The notes beneath the pieces were generated by a model. It was not told the origin of the DNA. It saw only the letters and a list, made by a program, of their open reading frames with translations, and searched no databases. Made by a program: the position numbers and the translations under genes. 64,000 nucleotides of DNA from Delphinus delphis. Lineage: Eukaryota > Chordata > Mammalia > Artiodactyla > Delphinidae. The stretch covers positions 64,292,080-64,356,079 of the forward strand of contig NC_082694.2 of the NCBI RefSeq assembly GCF_949987515.2, given 5' to 3'. Shown here one piece after another: positions 39,384 to 54,249 of the stretch; the stretch's first letter is position 1; every line of letters starts with the position of its first letter.

Positions 39384-39385
<2 letters not shown>

Positions 39386-41535
39386 GTGTTTTAATCTTTG
39401 ATGTTTTGTTCCACTAAAAATATACGCAGCTATTATTCTGAATTTCTCTTTTATTATTAGTGAATTTAAATCTCTTTCCAAATGTTTGTTCAGTAAGTAT
39501 ATTTCCTTTTTAAGATATTTAAATTTTTTCTTAATTTGTACGGAACCCATTATTTTCCAATGTGAAAACGGTTTTATTGTTCATCTTCATATGGAGATTA
39601 CATAGCCTACAAGCTGATGCACTAACACGTTGCTAGCCTCTTTTTCTGAACCCCAATTCTGTACACTGCTTAAAAAAAAGAGAAAGTTGATGAATCTGAG
39701 AAAGTAACAGCAAACACATGGGAAACCCTGGAGAGACAGAGACTGGCTGGGTCCTGGTTTGGTGGAGAAGAGCAGCCCACGATGGAGACGTACAAGGGAC
39801 CAAGGTTCACAAATGGGCTGAGAAAAGCTGTTTAGTTGTGCTTTTTTTTTTCTTCCACACACTACTCTATACACCACTTGCCATCAACGTGGAGAGACTG
39901 AAACACAGCAGTGCCAGCCCAGTGCAAGCCAGGGACCAGGCAGGTACCGCCTGGGGGCAGAAGGCCTGGCCAGCCCCCCACCTGCTGGATGACTACTCAG
40001 GAAGATGGGACTGGAAGACAGCAGTGCCTGGCAGAGATAAGAAAGGTTTCCTGAGGAGCCAGGCCACTTGGCGGTGGTGGTGGTGGGAGGAGGCAGTGGC
40101 AAGGTGTTTCCAAAAGGTAAGCTCCCCTTGTGGCCCAAACTCACCAGGAGGCGCACAGTTGGTCCTGGGCTTGCTTTAGACCCTCTCACCAAGTACGCAT
40201 TACCAGTCAAGAAGCCAATATCCCCAGGGGAGTAGGAGCCAAGAGGGACAAAAGTAAGACATCTGAAAAGTGCAACCATAAAGAAAGAAACAAATTGAAC
40301 AGCCTATGTGACAAAGAATTAAAGGGACATGTGGAGGAAAACTTGATTTCATAATACATATCCTCAGGAAGATGAGCGGGAAAAACCAAGGAAATGGTGA
40401 GATCCCCTGGGTAGCAGTATAAGTGGGGAAGAAAAATAGCGTGAGGACTGAGCCTGGAATTGCTCTCATAGGGAAGGAAAGGCGAGAATGATTCTGCAAA
40501 GGAGATGAGGAAGCTGCATCTGGTGGCTTAAGAGTTGTGAAATTCTGGAAGCCTGCCGAAGAAAGCATTTGAAGAAGGAAGAGAGATCAACTGCGTTAAG
40601 TGTAACAGATAGGCTGAGAAACCTGAGGGCTGACAGCTGTCCCCTGGATGTGGCAATATAGACCCTGACAACAGCACGCTCAGTAGGCTGGCGGAGATGA
40701 GCCTAGAAGGCGTGGGTTCCAAAGAGGACAGGAAGAGGGGAAGTGGAGACTGTGCAGCAAGATGCTTCTCCCAAAGAGTCAGCCCTGAAGAGCAGCAGAG
40801 GAATGGGGTGGGGACTGGGCTGGGGGTGGGGGGAGTGCACATAAATTATTTGTGCACAGTTTGTAAAGCTTGAGAACTTTCAAAAAACAAGAGCAATGAT
40901 AAATGCATTTGTAATATAACACAGCTATACAGGTAAACTTTAACCCATGGTGATTATAAGGGAAGGTCCACTTGCCTTTTTATTGGAAAACTAGTCCTAA
41001 TACTCTACTCCAAAGATATTCTTTATTTCAACTGTGGTTTTTTTCTTGGGGTTCTGGACACCCTTGGGGATCTGAGAGTTTTGAACCCTCTACCCAGAAT
41101 AGGTACATAGCCACATACACAAATTTTTTTCATGATATTTCAGGTAATCTCACAATCTTCTGAAGCCTAAAAATAGATCCTTCTTAGAAATTCTAATTTG
41201 TCCACCATGGCATGGGATTCCGGTCTTCTCTCTCAATACTGCATACGACTAAGTAAGTGTATCTCTTTGAAAAGCTTTATTAGTTTTCTATCAACTCCTT
41301 CCCTATTCTTATTATTCCTTCTGTCCCTTCCAGATGTTCAAATCTCTGGTATTGTTTTAGGCAAGACCTTCATGTGATCAGCTGAGGTCTCTCTGGCCTT
41401 CTCTCAGGGGCACCTCTGTGCATGTCGCCTCTCCTTCTACCAAAGCTACCAATGAGGTGTGTGTTGGACACACTCCCTTACCTTTACCAGCCTCACTATT
41501 CTCAAAGCCACCGCTTTCTCCCTAAAAAGGAGCAT
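39384..41535. other. Part of the 14.4-kb TTC27 intron
   Basis: An L2-like antisense piece occurs at about 40540-40720 ('cccctggatgtggcaatata'). A plus-strand frame of 153 codons at 39718-40179 has no family resemblance, runs antisense to the host gene and lacks splice or Kozak support. No exon was found. Confidence 0.45.
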
Positions 41536-41539
41536 GAAA

Positions 41540-41970
41540 GTTGTGGCGGGATGAATAGTGTCCCCCCCCACAATTCATGTTGAAAAAGAACCTCAGAATG
41601 TGATCTCGTTTGGAAATAGGGTCTTTGTAGAAATAATTAGTTAGGCTGAAGTCATATTAGATTAGTGTGGGCCCTGAATCCAATGACTAATATTCTTCTA
41701 AGAAAAGGAGCCGACAAACAGAGACATGAGGGAAGGAGGTGAAGTAGGTGAAGAGGGAGGCACAGGTTAGAATTATGCAGCCACAAGCCAAGGAATGCCA
41801 GGAACCAGAAGCTGAAAGAGGCAAGGAAAGATTCTTCACTGAGCCTTTAGAGGGAGCATGGCCCCGCCAACACCTTGATTTCAGACTTCTAGCCTCCATT
41901 ACTGAAGAGAATCAATTTCTGTTGTTTGAAGACACCAAGCATGTAGTAATTTGGTAGAATAGCCCCAGGT
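41540..41970 (+). repeat. Mammalian interspersed repeat, family not named
   Basis: 'atgaatagtgtccccccc', 'cctcagaatgtgatctcgtt', 'tggaaatagggtctttgtag', 'gtgggccctgaatccaatga', 'accttgatttcagacttcta' and 'aatttctgttgtttgaagac' follow a well-known mammalian repeat order. I do not recall its family name with confidence. Confidence 0.6.
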
Positions 41971-42364
41971 AACGAATCCAGCAGTCTTATGTAGAAAGAC
42001 TAAGGCAACGTGGAGAACAGTACGAGGAACGCTTCCCAGGGCACTTAACTGGCTTCTACTAACCCTCTTCCAGTTTCAGTTCAGGAAGCACTAAGTAAGG
42101 CTGTCATGTCTCAGCCTGTCCCTCCTCAGGACAGTGGCGTCCAGCCCTCTGGTCAGAAGTCATCCTTTCCTCATGTGTAGAAGTTTTCAATTCAAATCTC
42201 TCCATCTTTTCTTTAGCAGAGTGTGGTTTTTGTGTCATGATTAAAAATGTTTTCTCCACCCCCAAGCTTATAAAAATATTTACCATACTTTCTTTTTAGT
42301 GCTTTTATGGTTTTACTTTTTCAATAATAGCGACGATACGATCACGATGCTGACGGCAGCTATA

Positions 42365-42595
42365 CTCACAGCACTCGTATGTGCCAGGCACTATTCTCTG
42401 CCCTTTACATATATTAATTTACTTAGTCTTCACAGCAGTCTTGTGAGGTACTAATAATATCAGCCCTGTTTTACGAAACTGAAGAACAAAAGTGGTCAGT
42501 AATTTGCTCAGGTCACATAGCTAGTGATTGGCAGAGGTAGTAAGCAAAGGCTGTCTAACCCCAGAATCTATGCTCTTACCTACAACATGATCCTG
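42365..42595 (-). repeat. MIR, antisense
   Basis: 'cgtatgtgccaggcactatt', 'tcttgtgaggtactaataat', 'ctcaggtcacatagctagtg' and 'attggcagaggtag' are reversed MIR landmarks. Confidence 0.8.
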
Positions 42596-42629
42596 CTTCT
42601 CAAGCCATTTCAATTTAAATATTTATCCA

Positions 42630-42767
42630 GGGACTTCCCTGGCGGTCCAGTGGTTAAGACTCTGTGCTTCCACTGCAGGGGGCACAGGTTCAATCCCTGG
42701 TCGGGGAACTAAAGATCCCGCACGCCAGGTGGCACGGCCAAATAAATAAATAAATAAATGAATAAAT
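42630..42767 (+). repeat. CHR-type SINE, short form with (AAAT)n tail
   Basis: Starts 'gggacttccctggcggtcca', has 'ggttcaatccctggtcgggg' and ends 'ggcacggccaaataaataaa'. Flanked by aaatatttatcca / aaatatcttatcca. Antisense to TTC27. Confidence 0.95.
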
Positions 42768-43284
42768 AAATATCTTATCCATTTGAATTTATTTTGGTTT
42801 AAGGAGTGAAGCAGAGCCTTCATTTTGGGTCCCAAATGCTTGGCCAACTATTTCAATACATATTGAATATTTTATTTTATCCCACAGATTTAAAATGCCA
42901 TCCTTAACATGAACTAAATTCTCATACTTGAGTCTGTTTCTGAATCCTCTCTCCTGTCCCATTTCATTCCTGTAGCAGATGTTAACTCTTAATATAATAA
43001 GGATATTATTAGCTTTTTATCTTTTCTATTTGTTACAAATATTTCATCACATATTTTTTTCCATGAAGTCATAAAAATTCCTTCACGTTTTTTTTTTCTT
43101 GCTTCAAAGTTCAGGAAATATGGTAAATACCCACTTGTACTGCTAATTTTTCTAGGAGATGAAAAACTATTTAGCATATATTTAGCCCATTTGGAATTCA
43201 TTTTGTGTATCATAAAATAATCTAAGTATATTTTTTGAGCCTGGATGTTTAGAGGGATTTCATTTTAATCAGTATAAACAGCCC

Positions 43285-43935
43285 TGCAGCCCCTCACTTC
43301 CTAACTAAACCAATGCCACACCACCAACTTCATGTAATGACGTCTAAATCTCTAACCCACATCTCTAATCACTTCAGTGATAGAGCACTTTTGTTTCATT
43401 CTCTTTCCTCAGCCTATTTCTCACTTCCACCATGGTCCATGGACTGCATCAAGCAGAGTGTGACTGTGGGGGACCACCACTAGCCCCTGAAGAGAGCTGA
43501 CGTTTTCTCACATGGAGGAGCAGCGATTCTAATCTCCACGAAGAGAAAAGTATAACTATCCTCTTCCCCAACACTAACCTTGAGGTCCTTGGCCAAGTCT
43601 CCCCAAAATCTTGGCTGAAAGCACAAGGCGTTGGCCCTTTGAATCCTGGAGGTCTTCAAAGCAGGAAGGAATAGGATTGCCTCAGGTCCAGTTACAAACA
43701 CTTCCAGGAGGGCTGGAGGCCAGGAATGAGGCCATTTCCCTCCTCCCTGGCTTGGCCAAGTCCCCCCTCCACTTGGAGCTCTCTAAAGAACCTGCTCTGT
43801 TTCCTGGTCTGATAACCCTGACCCTTGGCTTCCCCACACCTCAGTTATCAGAGAGACGTAGGCAGTTTAACATTGTCTTTTTCACTCCTTCACCAAAAAA
43901 AGAAAAAATTTCTTCACGTGTGGAAAAGGCATGCA
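43285..43935. other. TTC27 intron, nothing recognised
   Basis: No repeat or exon recognised. Open frames on both strands (73 codons minus, 133 codons plus) have no family resemblance. Confidence 0.4.
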
Positions 43936-43939
43936 CAGG

Positions 43940-44085
43940 TTTTAGGTTAAATAGGTCAGACTTCAAGTCCTGGCTTGACTGCTCGTTAGCTGTGAAAGAT
44001 CAACTTTATTAGTTCATCTTGCTGAGCCTCAGATACTTCAGCAGTAAAATGGGGATAGTATCTACTTCACAGAGACAGAATTTGT
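43940..44085 (+). repeat. MIR
   Basis: 'caagtcctggcttgactgct', 'cgttagctgtgaaagatcaa' and 'gcagtaaaatggggatagta' are forward MIR landmarks. Confidence 0.75.
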
Positions 44086-44199
44086 ATACAATATATCCAT
44101 TCCCTCTGCTCTTCTCTCTCAGGTAAGCCCAGCCACCACTTGCTCCAGGACTTCAATCTGGTTGGCAACCTGCCCCACTGCCCATCAACACCACCTCCC

Positions 44200-44505
44200 T
44201 CCTTCCCCAAATAGAAATCCACACAAAGAACAACATAGGAAAGAATACATATTGTATGACATTCAAGAGAAAGCAAAACTGAACTGTGATGACAGAAATC
44301 AGATAGTAGTTGCCTGGGTGAGGGGAAAGGGTGGTGGTTCAGTTGACTGGACAGGGGTATAATAGAACTTTCTCTGGTGATGAAAATGTTCCATATCTTT
44401 TTTGGGAAGTAGTTACATAAGAATACTTAATGGTCAAAACACATCAAACTTACACTTAAGATCTGTGCATTTTATTATATGTAAATTATACCTCAATTTG
44501 AAGAA
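44200..44505 (+). repeat. Old L1 3' end
   Basis: 'tagtagttgcctgggtgagg', 'gatgaaaatgttccatatct' and 'tgtaaattatacctcaattt' are L1M 3'-end phrases. Confidence 0.7.
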
Positions 44506-44629
44506 AAAAAACTTTGTTAGATATAGTTCAAATGCACATTAATATGATGGGGAAATGTGCTTTTTAATATAAATCTTCCCATAGACTTCAAGGCTTGGTT
44601 CACACAAAAAACAGACATGCCTAAATGTG

Positions 44630-44805
44630 ATTCTTATCTCTGGTTCCTACTAGATATATGACTGGTCAAGTTATATAACCTCTCTGGGTCTCATATTCAT
44701 ACATTGTAAAATGAGGACTATTTAGTACCCACCTCAAATACTGTATGCCCTATAAAAGATAATCCATGTTAAGTGCCAAGAACATAGTAAGCACTGGATG
44801 TATGT
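44630..44805 (+). repeat. MIR
   Basis: 'caagttatataacctctctg', 'ttgtaaaatgaggactattt' and 'gtgccaagaacatagtaagc' are forward MIR landmarks. Confidence 0.75.
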
Positions 44806-44895
44806 TAATCCCCTTTCCTTCCTCTTCCATTTATAAACAGCAAATGGGGTGCAATAATGCAATACTTAAATTTTTCCCCAAATGACTGAAAGTTA

Positions 44896-44990
44896 TCTAA
44901 GAAGAAGGAAGAAGAGGAGGAAGGGGAGGAGGAGGGGGGATGGGGGAAGAGCAGAAAAAGATAAAAAGAAAAGGAAAAAGAAAAAAAATG
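44896..44990 (+). repeat. Polypurine (GGA/GAA-rich) tract
   Basis: About 95 nt almost free of pyrimidines, passing from gga-rich to aaag-rich units. It gives the basic 'RRRKKRRKGRRR'-type frame of 84 codons, which is low complexity and not a gene. Confidence 0.9.
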
Positions 44991-44999
44991 AACACATCA

Positions 45000-45190
45000 A
45001 CATTAGAAATTATCCCAAGGAAAGAAGCATGAATGTACACAAGGATTTGTCTACAAGGATATTCATGGCACTATTAACAATAGTAGAAAACTGGAAAATC
45101 AAACAGGGACTAATTACACAGAAACATGAAAATTAGTTTTATGATAGATTAATAAAAGTGTGTACAATCCAGACATGAATATAAATATCT
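45000..45190 (+). repeat. Old L1 ORF2 fragment
   Basis: 'gatattcatggcactattaa', 'caatagtagaaaactggaaa' matches the L1 ORF2 C-terminal region ('ttcatagcagcattatt... atagccaaaaactgg'). Diverged. Confidence 0.5.
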
Positions 45191-45199
45191 ATTATAGAA

Positions 45200-48387
<3,188 letters not shown>

Positions 48388-48588
48388 CTAATGTGGACTT
48401 TCTGTCAGTCCTTAATCATTCATGTTAATAAACAGTATTAGAGGTTCAAACAACCCGAAACCACCTCAAATTTCCCTAACAGGAAATGGCAAACAAAAAC
48501 AAGTAGAAATGAAACAAGAATAGGGAGACATATATAAAAACCAAGTAGAAATTTTGAAATTGCAAGAGACATTAAAACAAACAAACCA

Positions 48589-48802
48589 GGCTTCCCTGGT
48601 GGTGCAGTGGTTGAGAGTCTGCCTGCTGATGCAGAGGACACGGGTTTGTGCCCCAGTCCGGGAAGATCCCACATGCTGTGGAGCGGCTAGGCCCGCGAGC
48701 CATGGCCACTGAGCCTGCGTGTCCGGAGCCTGTGCTCCACAATGGGAGAGGCCACAACAGTGAGAGGCCCGCGTACCCCGCAAAAAACAAAACAAAACAA
48801 AA
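48589..48802 (+). repeat. Young CHR-type SINE (~210 bp subfamily)
   Basis: Starts 'ggcttccctggtggtgcagt', has 'gtttgtgccccagtccggga', 'gagccatggccactgagcct' and ends 'gtgagaggcccgcgtacccc' plus an A/C-rich tail. Target duplication of acaaacaaacca type on both sides. Open frames on the minus strand across it (up to 117 codons) belong to the SINE. Antisense to TTC27. Confidence 0.95.
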
Positions 48803-48829
48803 ACAAACAAACAAACCAAAAAACCTCAA

Positions 48830-50130
48830 CATGTGACAAAAACTAGATTACACACAGTCAAAAAGAGTACGGATGAATTGAAAGATAACAGTGAGGAATT
48901 CAGATTAAAAAATAAAAGAGTAATAAAGAGACAGAGGAAAGAATGAGAGGTAAGATTTAAGCATATATTCGATAGACATTCCAGAGTAAATAAATGCAGA
49001 AAATGGCAAGACACTACATTTGACAAGGTAATAGCTGAGCATTTTCCAGAACTGAACAAAGATCTAAATTCTATGATCAAAAGTATATTTTGTGTACTGA
49101 GCATTATATTGGGTTGGCCAATAAATAAAGGTAAACCAACACCTAGACACTTTGTGTGAAACTGCAGAACATGAAGATAATCCTAAAACCTATAAAAGAA
49201 TGACAGTTAGAGGACAGCAGATATTTCATTAGCAGCAGAAGATGGTAGAAGGCAATAAAATAATTTAAAGTGCAAAGTAAAAATAACTGTCAGCCTAAAA
49301 TTTTATAATCAACTAAACTTACCACTCAAGAATAAATGCAAAATAAAAAATTTTACATGTACAAAGACTAAGGAAGTTTACCACCTACTGACCCTAACTT
49401 AAAAGAACTATTAAAGCATCTCCTCTTGCAAAAATAAAAGGAACTTCAAAGAGAAGTAAAGGGATGTAAGAAATGATCAATGGTGAGAAGAGAAAATGAA
49501 GTATGTCAGTAAATTTAAATAATTATTGAGACCAAAAACAATTATGAGTTGTGTTTAAAAAAAAAGTAAAACTACAAGTATATAGACCATATTCTCTGCA
49601 ATTAAATAAGAAATCAACAGTAAAGAGACAGTTAAAAAAATATATGCCTGCAAACTTAAAAATGCACTCCTAAAAAAAAGGAACCTACAGTGGGGGGAGG
49701 ACGTGGAGAGATTCATATTAGAAAGTACAAAATATTTAGAATTTAATGAAAGCATTATATACCACCATCTGCAAGATATATGTAAAGCAGTATTTAGAGA
49801 GAAATTTATATTTTTATATGTATTGATTATAATTATGAAAGATGGGAAATAAATGAGCTAAAACATCCAACTTAATTTTGTAAAAGAACACCAAATAATT
49901 CTAAGAAAGAAGAAAAGAAATTCTAAGGAAGAAGAAAATATGAAATAAAATATAAAGAATATAAATGATCAACAAAACCAAAAGTTGACTTTTTGAAAAA
50001 GACTAATGAAACAGACAAATGTCTAACTAAATTCCATTTAGAATTTAGAAAAATGGTATATATAAAATTAGTAATTTTTAAAAAACTCATAAGAGAACAT
50101 TATGAACAAATTATGCAAATGAGCTAAAAA
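48830..50130 (+). repeat. Old L1 (ORF1/ORF2) fragments
   Basis: 'cagcctaaaattttataatc', 'gaactattaaagcatctcct', 'attctctgcaattaaataag', 'gatcaacaaaaccaaaagtt' and 'gactttttgaaaaagactaa' are sense L1M phrases, spread over a broken and AT-rich stretch. Confidence 0.65.
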
Positions 50131-52115
50131 ATAGAAAGCCAAATAAATCAATAAAAATTAAAACCAGGCTAGGTGGTTTTACAGAATCCTTGCCTTATCC
50201 CAGCTACTTCAAAAAATAGAAAAACACTATTAAAAACTTGATATTGACAAGGAAATCAACAGAACTTCATGTCACCTATTCTAAAAGTTAAACATCTCAG
50301 CTCTCAAAAAGATTCTTAATACTTTACTGGCTCCCTTATAGATCATAAATGCTTTACTGGACAACTATAGTAACCTCTTTCAAAGGTATGCTATCAAATC
50401 TCCCTCTCCAAGAGCCACTTTGAATTTGCTAACTTAAGACTACAAGGTCCACCTCCCTTTCCCTGCTGAGCCTCACAGGGTTTCACCAAGACCCCTCCTC
50501 TTTGCTGACTTCAACGCAAATTTTAGAGAGGATGGTGGGGGGTCTTCTGGCTGACTCAGGCCCTTGTTCTAAGAGTCACCCCCTAAAGCACTTAAAAAGA
50601 AGTGTAAATTCTTTTTAGTAACCTTCCCTGCTAGTCACTGAACACACAAATCATTTACTCATTCTCTAATATACCTATAGTACTAATCAAAATTTCTTTA
50701 CAATTAAGTCCTTTTAGTCTTTTCATAACCACAATTCACCACAGTTTAGTTTCTTATACCCTATATTAAACAATTTACCGAAAGTTGTCATGGCACTGAT
50801 TCATTTATCCCTTGACCCACCCTCCTTTACAGTTAAAAATGTAAGTGCCCTTGCTCTAATACTTCTTCAAATTCAGCCATAAATTGTTTCTATGTGATTC
50901 TTTTTTCTTTCTCTACTCTACTCCCTATGCCCACCTCATATGTGATAGCAACTGCCTTCAAAGGCAGTGGACTGAGATTCTGCAGGTCTCCCATCTACAT
51001 AGGGGGTGGGGGTGAAGTTGTCCTACTGGAAAAGAACTCAACAAGCAGCAGTCCACACCAGGAGGATTATCCTTTTTGTATGTCCTCCTATCCTCCAATC
51101 ACAATTTTTTGGCTTCAAAATTTTTGCAATGAAATCCTTTTTTTGGAGGTATGACTTCCTTCTAAGGAGCTTCAATTCCGGATTCATTTATCAAACCCAC
51201 AATGGTAGTGATACTGCACTATGACAGTTATATAGGAAGATGGAAAAATTTCCCACGGGACTGGTAGGGACATGATGCCTAGGGGAATCAGATGAAACGG
51301 GGGAAAGAGCACTTTAGTGAAGAACCTGGTGACAGCAGAGGGAGAGATGAGATAGTTTAAAGGGTCACTTTAAGGCAGGGGTAGGATTCTTTTGAGAGGA
51401 GCATTAATAATTTGCCCCTGAAGTAACAATCTCCTGAGTCAAAACTGAGCTCTCTCTGGAGCAGCAGCAGCAAAGTAAGCAAAGAGTAAAGAGGCAAGAA
51501 TAAAGGAGTGATTTACCTCTGACCTTACAACCCCACTTTGACACAAAAACCTATTCATGGAGCTGCAGGAAGACAAAAAAGTGTCAAAAAGAAGCTGAGG
51601 AACAATGTGCAAGAACCACTAAGAGAGAAAGCAATTAGAATTCTTAGGATTAATGGGCTGGAGGACAACACAGAGTATCAAGAGCCTCACTACATACAAA
51701 ATTATCAGTATTACTAAAAAAACCCACTGAGATCATTCTACAACTATGACAGGGACTTCCCCTGCCCCTGCTTTAACTAAACCAAAAGGGTCTCTGGTGA
51801 GTTTTAACACAATCAGTTGCAATCAAGAACATAATATTACTTTCCAAAGGGAGCAGCAGAACAAACAGTACTTTACTTATGTAGATCGTCATTCAAGAGC
51901 AGCGAAAGCATTTCATGATCTCGACGTAATGTGGATTTAATGGTATCTTCAGAAATACTTGTGAATCCACAAAGAAAAATTAAATTTGAAAATAAGGCGA
52001 AATAAAAATGGAAATATATCTACCCTTTAATTCATTTATTTAAAACTGGGGCAACAGCCATCCTTGCCTCTTCCCTTTCCTTTGCTTTCTATAGCCAGTC
52101 AGTAAGCCCAGTTGG
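50131..52115. other. TTC27 intron, nothing recognised
   Basis: Unique-looking intron. No exon with proper splice signals and no family-like frame was found. Confidence 0.4.
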
Positions 52116-52119
52116 TTGT

Positions 52120-52925
52120 TCTCTTTATAAACTGGCATCTGCCCCTTCTTTTTCCAGTCTAGTTATCGCCTGCCTGGACTGTTACCACAGCTGTCTCCTA
52201 ACTGGTTTCCCTGTCCCCAGTTCCCACTCTATTCTGTCTCACACACTGTCACCAGATAAATCTTCCTAAAAAACTCCTTTCTTCATGAAATCACCCCACT
52301 GAAATCTCTGGCTTCCTACTGCCAACAGGATAGTCTCAACTAGTCAGTCAGATAATCAGAACACGCTGCCATTTGACCCCAAGTGACCTTTCCAACCTCA
52401 TGTCCCACTATAGATCTCACTAGTCTTGAGCTGGACTATTTTACTTCCTATATCCTAAAGTGTGGCATTCATGCCTGTCACTCTGCATTTGGTCACATGG
52501 ATTCAGAATGCTAGGTACACAAATTAATGACCATTTATTTCCAAATCCTGAAAGGCTTCCCTCTCTCCCCTCTACCAATTCTTCAAATTTTAGCTTGAAT
52601 CCAACATTCTCTCAGAAGCATTTCTGAACCAGCATCACACACCTTCTCTCCTCTGAGGTCCTCACAGGACTACATGAGTGGCAGAGAATATAACTGTTCT
52701 ACAAATATCACCTACCATTATTATAGCCCTCTTTGTACTTCTCACTTGAGATTTACCACATACAACTTATATTATTAATCAATTTTTAAAATAATATGGC
52801 ATAATATTTTATTTTTTAAACCCACACTCCCTGAAGACATTGGTTCATACTTATATGTCTCAATAATGTCCAGTACACAGCAAGCAATCATTAAGAATCT
52901 ATCAGCTGAGCTGACTGACTAAAGG
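52120..52925 (+). repeat. L2 LINE, long 3' fragment
   Basis: In order: 'cctgcctggactgttaccac', 'agctgtctcctaactggttt', 'atcaccccactgaaatctct', 'ggcttcctactgccaacagg', 'gtctcaataatgtccagtac'. This is the L2 3' region over about 800 bp, more complete than the other L2 pieces here. Antisense to TTC27. Confidence 0.75.
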
Positions 52926-53229
52926 CATGCTTGCTTTTACCATGCAATGAAATTTAGGATACAAAACTTCAGTATCAAATAAAGAGGTCAAAAAATATTT
53001 CTTAAAAAAAAAATATATATATTTCTTATTTTATTACATACTAAATGTTTTCAAGAAATAAACTACACCTGGAATGCAAATGGCGATATTAAGTCATTCT
53101 AACTCAAAGATATGGGTAGGCAAGGGGAAAAAGACAAAGAGTAAGGCACAATATTTCAGTGTTCAGTTGAAGAAAATCTCATTCATTTATTTTGGAAGCA
53201 AAGTTCTTCAACTATTTTGATGCACTTAC

Positions 53230-53282
53230 TTTTGTTTTAATCGGATATAAGAAGTTGATAAATTGTTCCAAGCTTCAGCGTT
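53230..53282 (-). CDS. TTC27: TTC27 micro-sized internal coding exon with TPR helix
   Basis: 53 nt between acceptor 'tctatcatttcag' and donor 'caaaa|gtaagt'. It is entered in phase 0 and encodes NAEAWNNLSTSYIRLKQ, 17 codons, then AA of a Lys codon completed by the exon at 48298. It is the first helix of a TPR with the canonical W-x-x-L-x-x-x-Y spacing (AEAWNNLSTSYIRL). It is too short to appear in a simple open-frame search. The protein reading ...LEPD-NAEAW...KQK-VKAF... is uninterrupted across the three exons. Confidence 0.96.
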
Positions 53283-53477
53283 CTGAAATGATAGACAACA
53301 GTTACAGACTATTCTCATTTAGGTATAATTGCTGCAACCAAAAAATATAACATATTTTCCTAGCTCAAGATGTACTCTTTACAATGTTAATTTTCAATAA
53401 GGTGTGTTTAAAAATGTATAAGAAAATTAAATAAATTAAACTTAACACTTATAATTTAGAACAAAAATAGTCAACAA

Positions 53478-53822
53478 GGGCTTACCTGGTAGCACAGTGG
53501 TTAGGAATCTGCCTACCAATGCAGGGGACATGGGTTCAAGCCCTGGTCCGGGAAGATCCCACATGCTGCAGAGCAACTAAGCCCATGTGCCACAAACTGA
53601 GCTTGTGCTCTAGAGCCCGCGAGCCACAACTACTGAGCCCACGTGCCACAGCTACTGAAGCCCAAGCGTCTAGAGCCTGTGCTCCACAATAAGAGAAGCC
53701 ACCACAATGAGAAGTGCGTGCACCACAATGAAGAGTAACCCCCGCTCGCCACAACTAGAGAAAGCCCACGTGCAGCAACGAAGACCCAACGCAGCCATAA
53801 ATAAATAAATAAATAATTTTTT
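53478..53822 (+). repeat. CHR-type SINE, long form
   Basis: Starts 'gggcttacctggtagcacag' and holds the tRNA-like 'ggttcaagccctggtccggg', the 'gccacaactactga' unit block and the end 'acccaacgcagccataaata'. The target duplication is gtcaacaa-like on both sides. Its left end lies 248 nt downstream (in transcript terms 196+ nt past the donor) of the 53-nt TTC27 exon's acceptor side. Antisense to TTC27. Confidence 0.94.
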
Positions 53823-54249
53823 AGGTCAACAAAATGATATAACTATTATAGCACTAATTTGGAAGTTTGCTAAGATTTTATTTCCAAATTTATATTTACA
53901 AAACAGTTGGACAATTTACAACATAATTTACACAATATATAGATTAACTACAAATCTAAAGTAATGCAAAATATTGTTTTTCCTATCATAAAAGGCTTTG
54001 CTATTTTACCATCATCCTTCATCAGATGGAAGAGTAAAGGAATATGTGTTCTCCAGTGTTAAGCCTAAGTATTTCATCTATCAAACATACTTCTCTACCT
54101 ATTCCTCTATGCAATGACAAAAATAAATTAAAGCCTCTATATAAATGTTGATTCTAACAAGAATGATATAAATTATGCTTGTTCCTCTTTGTTTCACGTT
54201 TTATAAAACATAAAGTATATAGTTCTCAAGTTCCATACCTATGATATAA

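Larger units (their letters stand above)
42215..43280 (-). repeat. Old L1 fragment, antisense, interrupted
   Basis: 'attaaaaatgttttctccac' on the left and 'tccatttgaatttattttgg', 'tttaaggagtgaagcagagc', 'caaatgcttggccaactatt' on the right are reversed L1 phrases. A MIR-like block (about 42365-42595) and a SINE (42630-42767) lie between them. Confidence 0.5.

Noticed and set aside
39718..40179. 153-codon open frame, plus strand
   Set aside because: No family resemblance, no splice or promoter support, and it runs antisense within the large TTC27 intron.
44882..45136. 84-codon frame with a highly basic N-terminus
   Set aside because: The basic run is a translated polypurine tract followed by an old L1 fragment.
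48466..48832. Minus-strand frames of 86-117 codons beside a TTC27 exon
   Set aside because: They match the translated SINE at 48589 and share residues with the other SINE-derived frames.
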